The position numbers and the translations under genes were made by a program. From contig NZ_CP160035.1 of assembly GCF_040703125.1 (NCBI RefSeq), positions 1,302,001 through 1,366,000 on the forward strand: a stretch of DNA of 64,000 nucleotides. Reading direction: 5' to 3'. The number at the start of each line of letters is the position of its first letter. Positions within the stretch are counted from its first letter, which is position 1. Shown here piece after piece: positions 62,276 to 64,000 of the stretch. Origin of the DNA: Flavobacterium ovatum (GTDB lineage: Bacteria; Bacteroidota; Bacteroidia; Flavobacteriales; Flavobacteriaceae). The notes under the pieces are model-generated. The model was not told where the DNA came from. It saw nothing but the letters and a program-made list of their open reading frames with translations, and searched no databases.

Positions 62276-64000
62276 ATGAAATTAAATCAATTTGTTACAT
62301 TCCTTGCGTTTCTAGTAACAGCTGCTGTTTTTGGTCAGGTCTCAGGAAAGGTCGTTGACGGAGATTTTCCGTTAGAATATGCTACAGCCACTTTGTTCTC
62401 AACGCAAAATAAGACGGTAGTTGCAGGTGTTGTTTCCAATAATGACGGTACATTTAAAATTGGAAATTTGAAGAACGGAAATTACTACCTAGAAGTTTCT
62501 TTTATAGGTTTCCAAAAAAAGACTTTCAATGATATTCTGATTAATAATAAAAATAAATCATTAAATGTTGGTGTTGTTTCTTTGATTTCGGGAGAAAATC
62601 AACTTAGTAATGTAGTTATTAAATCTGAAAAAAGTACTGTTGTAAGCAAGATTGACCGTCAAGTTTATGATGCAAAGTCTTTTCAGAATAGTCAAGGTGG
62701 TACCGCAACTGATGTGTTGAAAAATTTACCTTCTATTGCTATCGACAGTCAGGGCGACATTAGTGTAAGAGGAACTACTGGTTTTATGGTTTTGTTAAAT
62801 GGTAAGCCTACACAAGGAAGTATTTCGACTATTTTGGGTCAGTTGCCAGCCAATGCAATTGATAGAGTAGAAGTAGTGACTGCTCCATCTGCTAAATATG
62901 ATCCAGATGGGAAAGCAGGTATTTTGAATATTATCACCAAAAAAGGAGCTACCGATGGTTCTTATGCGCAAATTAACGTAAAAGGTGGATTCCCTTCTAT
63001 AGAAAATTACGACAATAAAGAAAATGCACAACGTTACGGAATTGACGGAACCTATAATTTCAAAAAAGATAAATGGGATGTTTCATTGGGTGGTAGTTTT
63101 GGAAGAAACGATATTCAAGGTCGTAGAGAAGGGTACGTTTTTACCAATAACGTAACCGAGAATTATAAAACCGAATTTCCTTCAGACGGAGAACGTAGTA
63201 CCAATGAGTTAAACTACAGCGGACGTTTTACGGTTGATTATACACCAAATACAGCGGATAATTTCTCTGTAGGTTTCTATGCAGGAAAACGTAAAAATGA
63301 CAGACAAGCCGATATTTATTACAACAATAAAAGAACCGATTTGACTACTGGAGCTGTTCTTAAAACTTTCGATTATTACAATGAAAATTTGAGAATTCGT
63401 GACGGTGATTTCGCTTTAGGAAGTTTTGATTATTCTCATAAATTTTTAGATAAATCAAAATTAACTGCTTCGGTTTTATATGAATATACTTTGTTGGGTG
63501 GTCCAACGACCAATTTGAACTTAGGATATACAGATCCTTCAATCGTATATCAAGACGAATACAATACCAATGACAATCCTTTATACGGAAGCAGAGCCCA
63601 ATTGGATTATGAATTCAAACCTTTTTCTTTTGGAAAACTAGAAGCGGGTTACCAATTTAGAAAACTAAAACACAACGGTAATTTTATTTACGAAAGACGT
63701 AATCTTACTTCTGGAGTATTCGAAATTGTTCCAGAGTTTACCAGTGTTGTAAACCTTGATCGTTTGATACATTCTGGATATTTGCAATTGAACGGAGCTA
63801 AAGAGAAATGGGAGTATGCTGCAGGGTTAAGATTAGAATCTATGAATCGTGATTTTTATCTAAAAGGATTCAATACAGCAGCAGAAAACCTAGAGTATGA
63901 TTATGTGAAATTGTTTCCATCAGCTTCGGCTCAATACACCATGGATAATAATGTAAAAGTGAAAGCGGCTTACAGCAAAAGAGTCGATCGTGCGCCAACG
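62276..64000 (+). CDS. TonB-dependent outer membrane receptor (3' end beyond window)
   Basis: 575 codons visible from the ATG at 62276. Signal peptide ends at AAVFGQ; residues ~20-95 are a CarboxypepD_reg-like domain (VSGKVVDGDFPLEYATATL, KNGNYYLEVSFIGFQ); the plug follows (SQGGTATDVLKNLPSIAIDS, LPANAIDRVEVVTAPSAKYD), then barrel strands of the outer membrane beta-barrel (OMP_b-brl_3) type. It probably imports an organic or metal ligand; the substrate is not indicated by neighbours. No TPP-type riboswitch upstream. Confidence 0.9.
   Translation, partial: MKLNQFVTFLAFLVTAAVFGQVSGKVVDGDFPLEYATATLFSTQNKTVVAGVVSNNDGTFKIGNLKNGNYYLEVSFIGFQKKTFNDILINNKNKSLNVGVVSLISGENQLSNVVIKSEKSTVVSKIDRQVYDAKSFQNSQGGTATDVLKNLPSIAIDSQGDISVRGTTGFMVLLNGKPTQGSISTILGQLPANAIDRVEVVTAPSAKYDPDGKAGILNIITKKGATDGSYAQINVKGGFPSIENYDNKENAQRYGIDGTYNFKKDKWDVSLGGSFGRNDIQGRREGYVFTNNVTENYKTEFPSDGERSTNELNYSGRFTVDYTPNTADNFSVGFYAGKRKNDRQADIYYNNKRTDLTTGAVLKTFDYYNENLRIRDGDFALGSFDYSHKFLDKSKLTASVLYEYTLLGGPTTNLNLGYTDPSIVYQDEYNTNDNPLYGSRAQLDYEFKPFSFGKLEAGYQFRKLKHNGNFIYERRNLTSGVFEIVPEFTSVVNLDRLIHSGYLQLNGAKEKWEYAAGLRLESMNRDFYLKGFNTAAENLEYDYVKLFPSASAQYTMDNNVKVKAAYSKRVDRAPT

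Overview
The window looks like chromosomal DNA of a Flavobacterium or a close relative (Bacteroidota). It is AT-rich and lacks Shine-Dalgarno sequences. At least a dozen sites fit the Bacteroidota promoter pattern (TTTG or TTG, a 16-22 nt gap, TAnnTTTG). Signature families include a type IX secretion (T9SS) cargo protein, TonB-dependent receptors, GxxExxY, DUF4301, YHYH, LytTR/LytS pairs, a PcrB-type prenylglyceryl phosphate synthase, and a DnaE with a built-in N-terminal exonuclease.

Layout. 1-3229: truncated dnaE on the minus strand. 3.6-4.8 kb: an AraC-type regulator and a possible decayed T9SS tail. 5.7-10.8 kb: leucine operon leuC-leuD-leuA-leuB. 10.9-16.8 kb: a LytTR/LytS two-component pair divergent from a secreted-protein cluster (CotH-like kinase, EF-hand protein, YHYH lipoprotein, YwqK-type lipoprotein, SCO copper-chaperone homologue). 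16.9-21.9 kb: RNA-binding protein, lipoprotein, rpsP-rimM, tRNA methyltransferase, thioredoxin, DUF58 protein. 22.0-22.4 kb: two identical tRNA-Asp genes, followed by an ISAon1-type IS remnant. 23.5-33.6 kb: an atypical chaperone-usher locus (two DUF4402 proteins, a PapD-like chaperone, an usher-like barrel with two C-terminal SPOR-like domains) followed by a 1539-residue T9SS adhesin with a DUF3494 ice-binding-type domain.

33.6-42.8 kb: housekeeping genes (GT2 glycosyltransferase with a flippase-like membrane protein, ruvC, hemW, GxxExxY nuclease-fold gene, cyclase, MmcQ/YjbR, PH-domain protein, pckA, DUF423). 43.3-55.7 kb: saccharopine dehydrogenase-like protein, sulfatase, tandem TonB_C protein, M20 dipeptidase, tRNA-Leu, ahcY, phosphopantetheinyl transferase, truncated haemoglobin, prenylglyceryl phosphate synthase, pnuC, DUF4301, arfB. 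55.8-64 kb: TPP riboswitch with its TonB-dependent receptor, a Rieske-like lipoprotein without metal ligands, greA with a hairpin leader, a HIT protein, a histidine kinase, an AraC regulator and a truncated second TonB-dependent receptor.

The strongest candidate for an undescribed system is the DUF4402/PapD-like/usher-SPOR locus at 23.5-28.8 kb with its giant neighbour. Next are the CotH-YHYH-SCO cluster with its divergent two-component pair, and a GxxExxY gene bracketed by inverted repeats that sit exactly between the hemW stop and the next start codon. Intergenic DNA is rich in dispersed repeats. One superfamily (five copies here) has conserved outer sequence around an inner hairpin whose stem changes sequence but stays paired. 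Heptamer repeats of the intergenic type also occur inside two genes, where three units preserve the reading frame.
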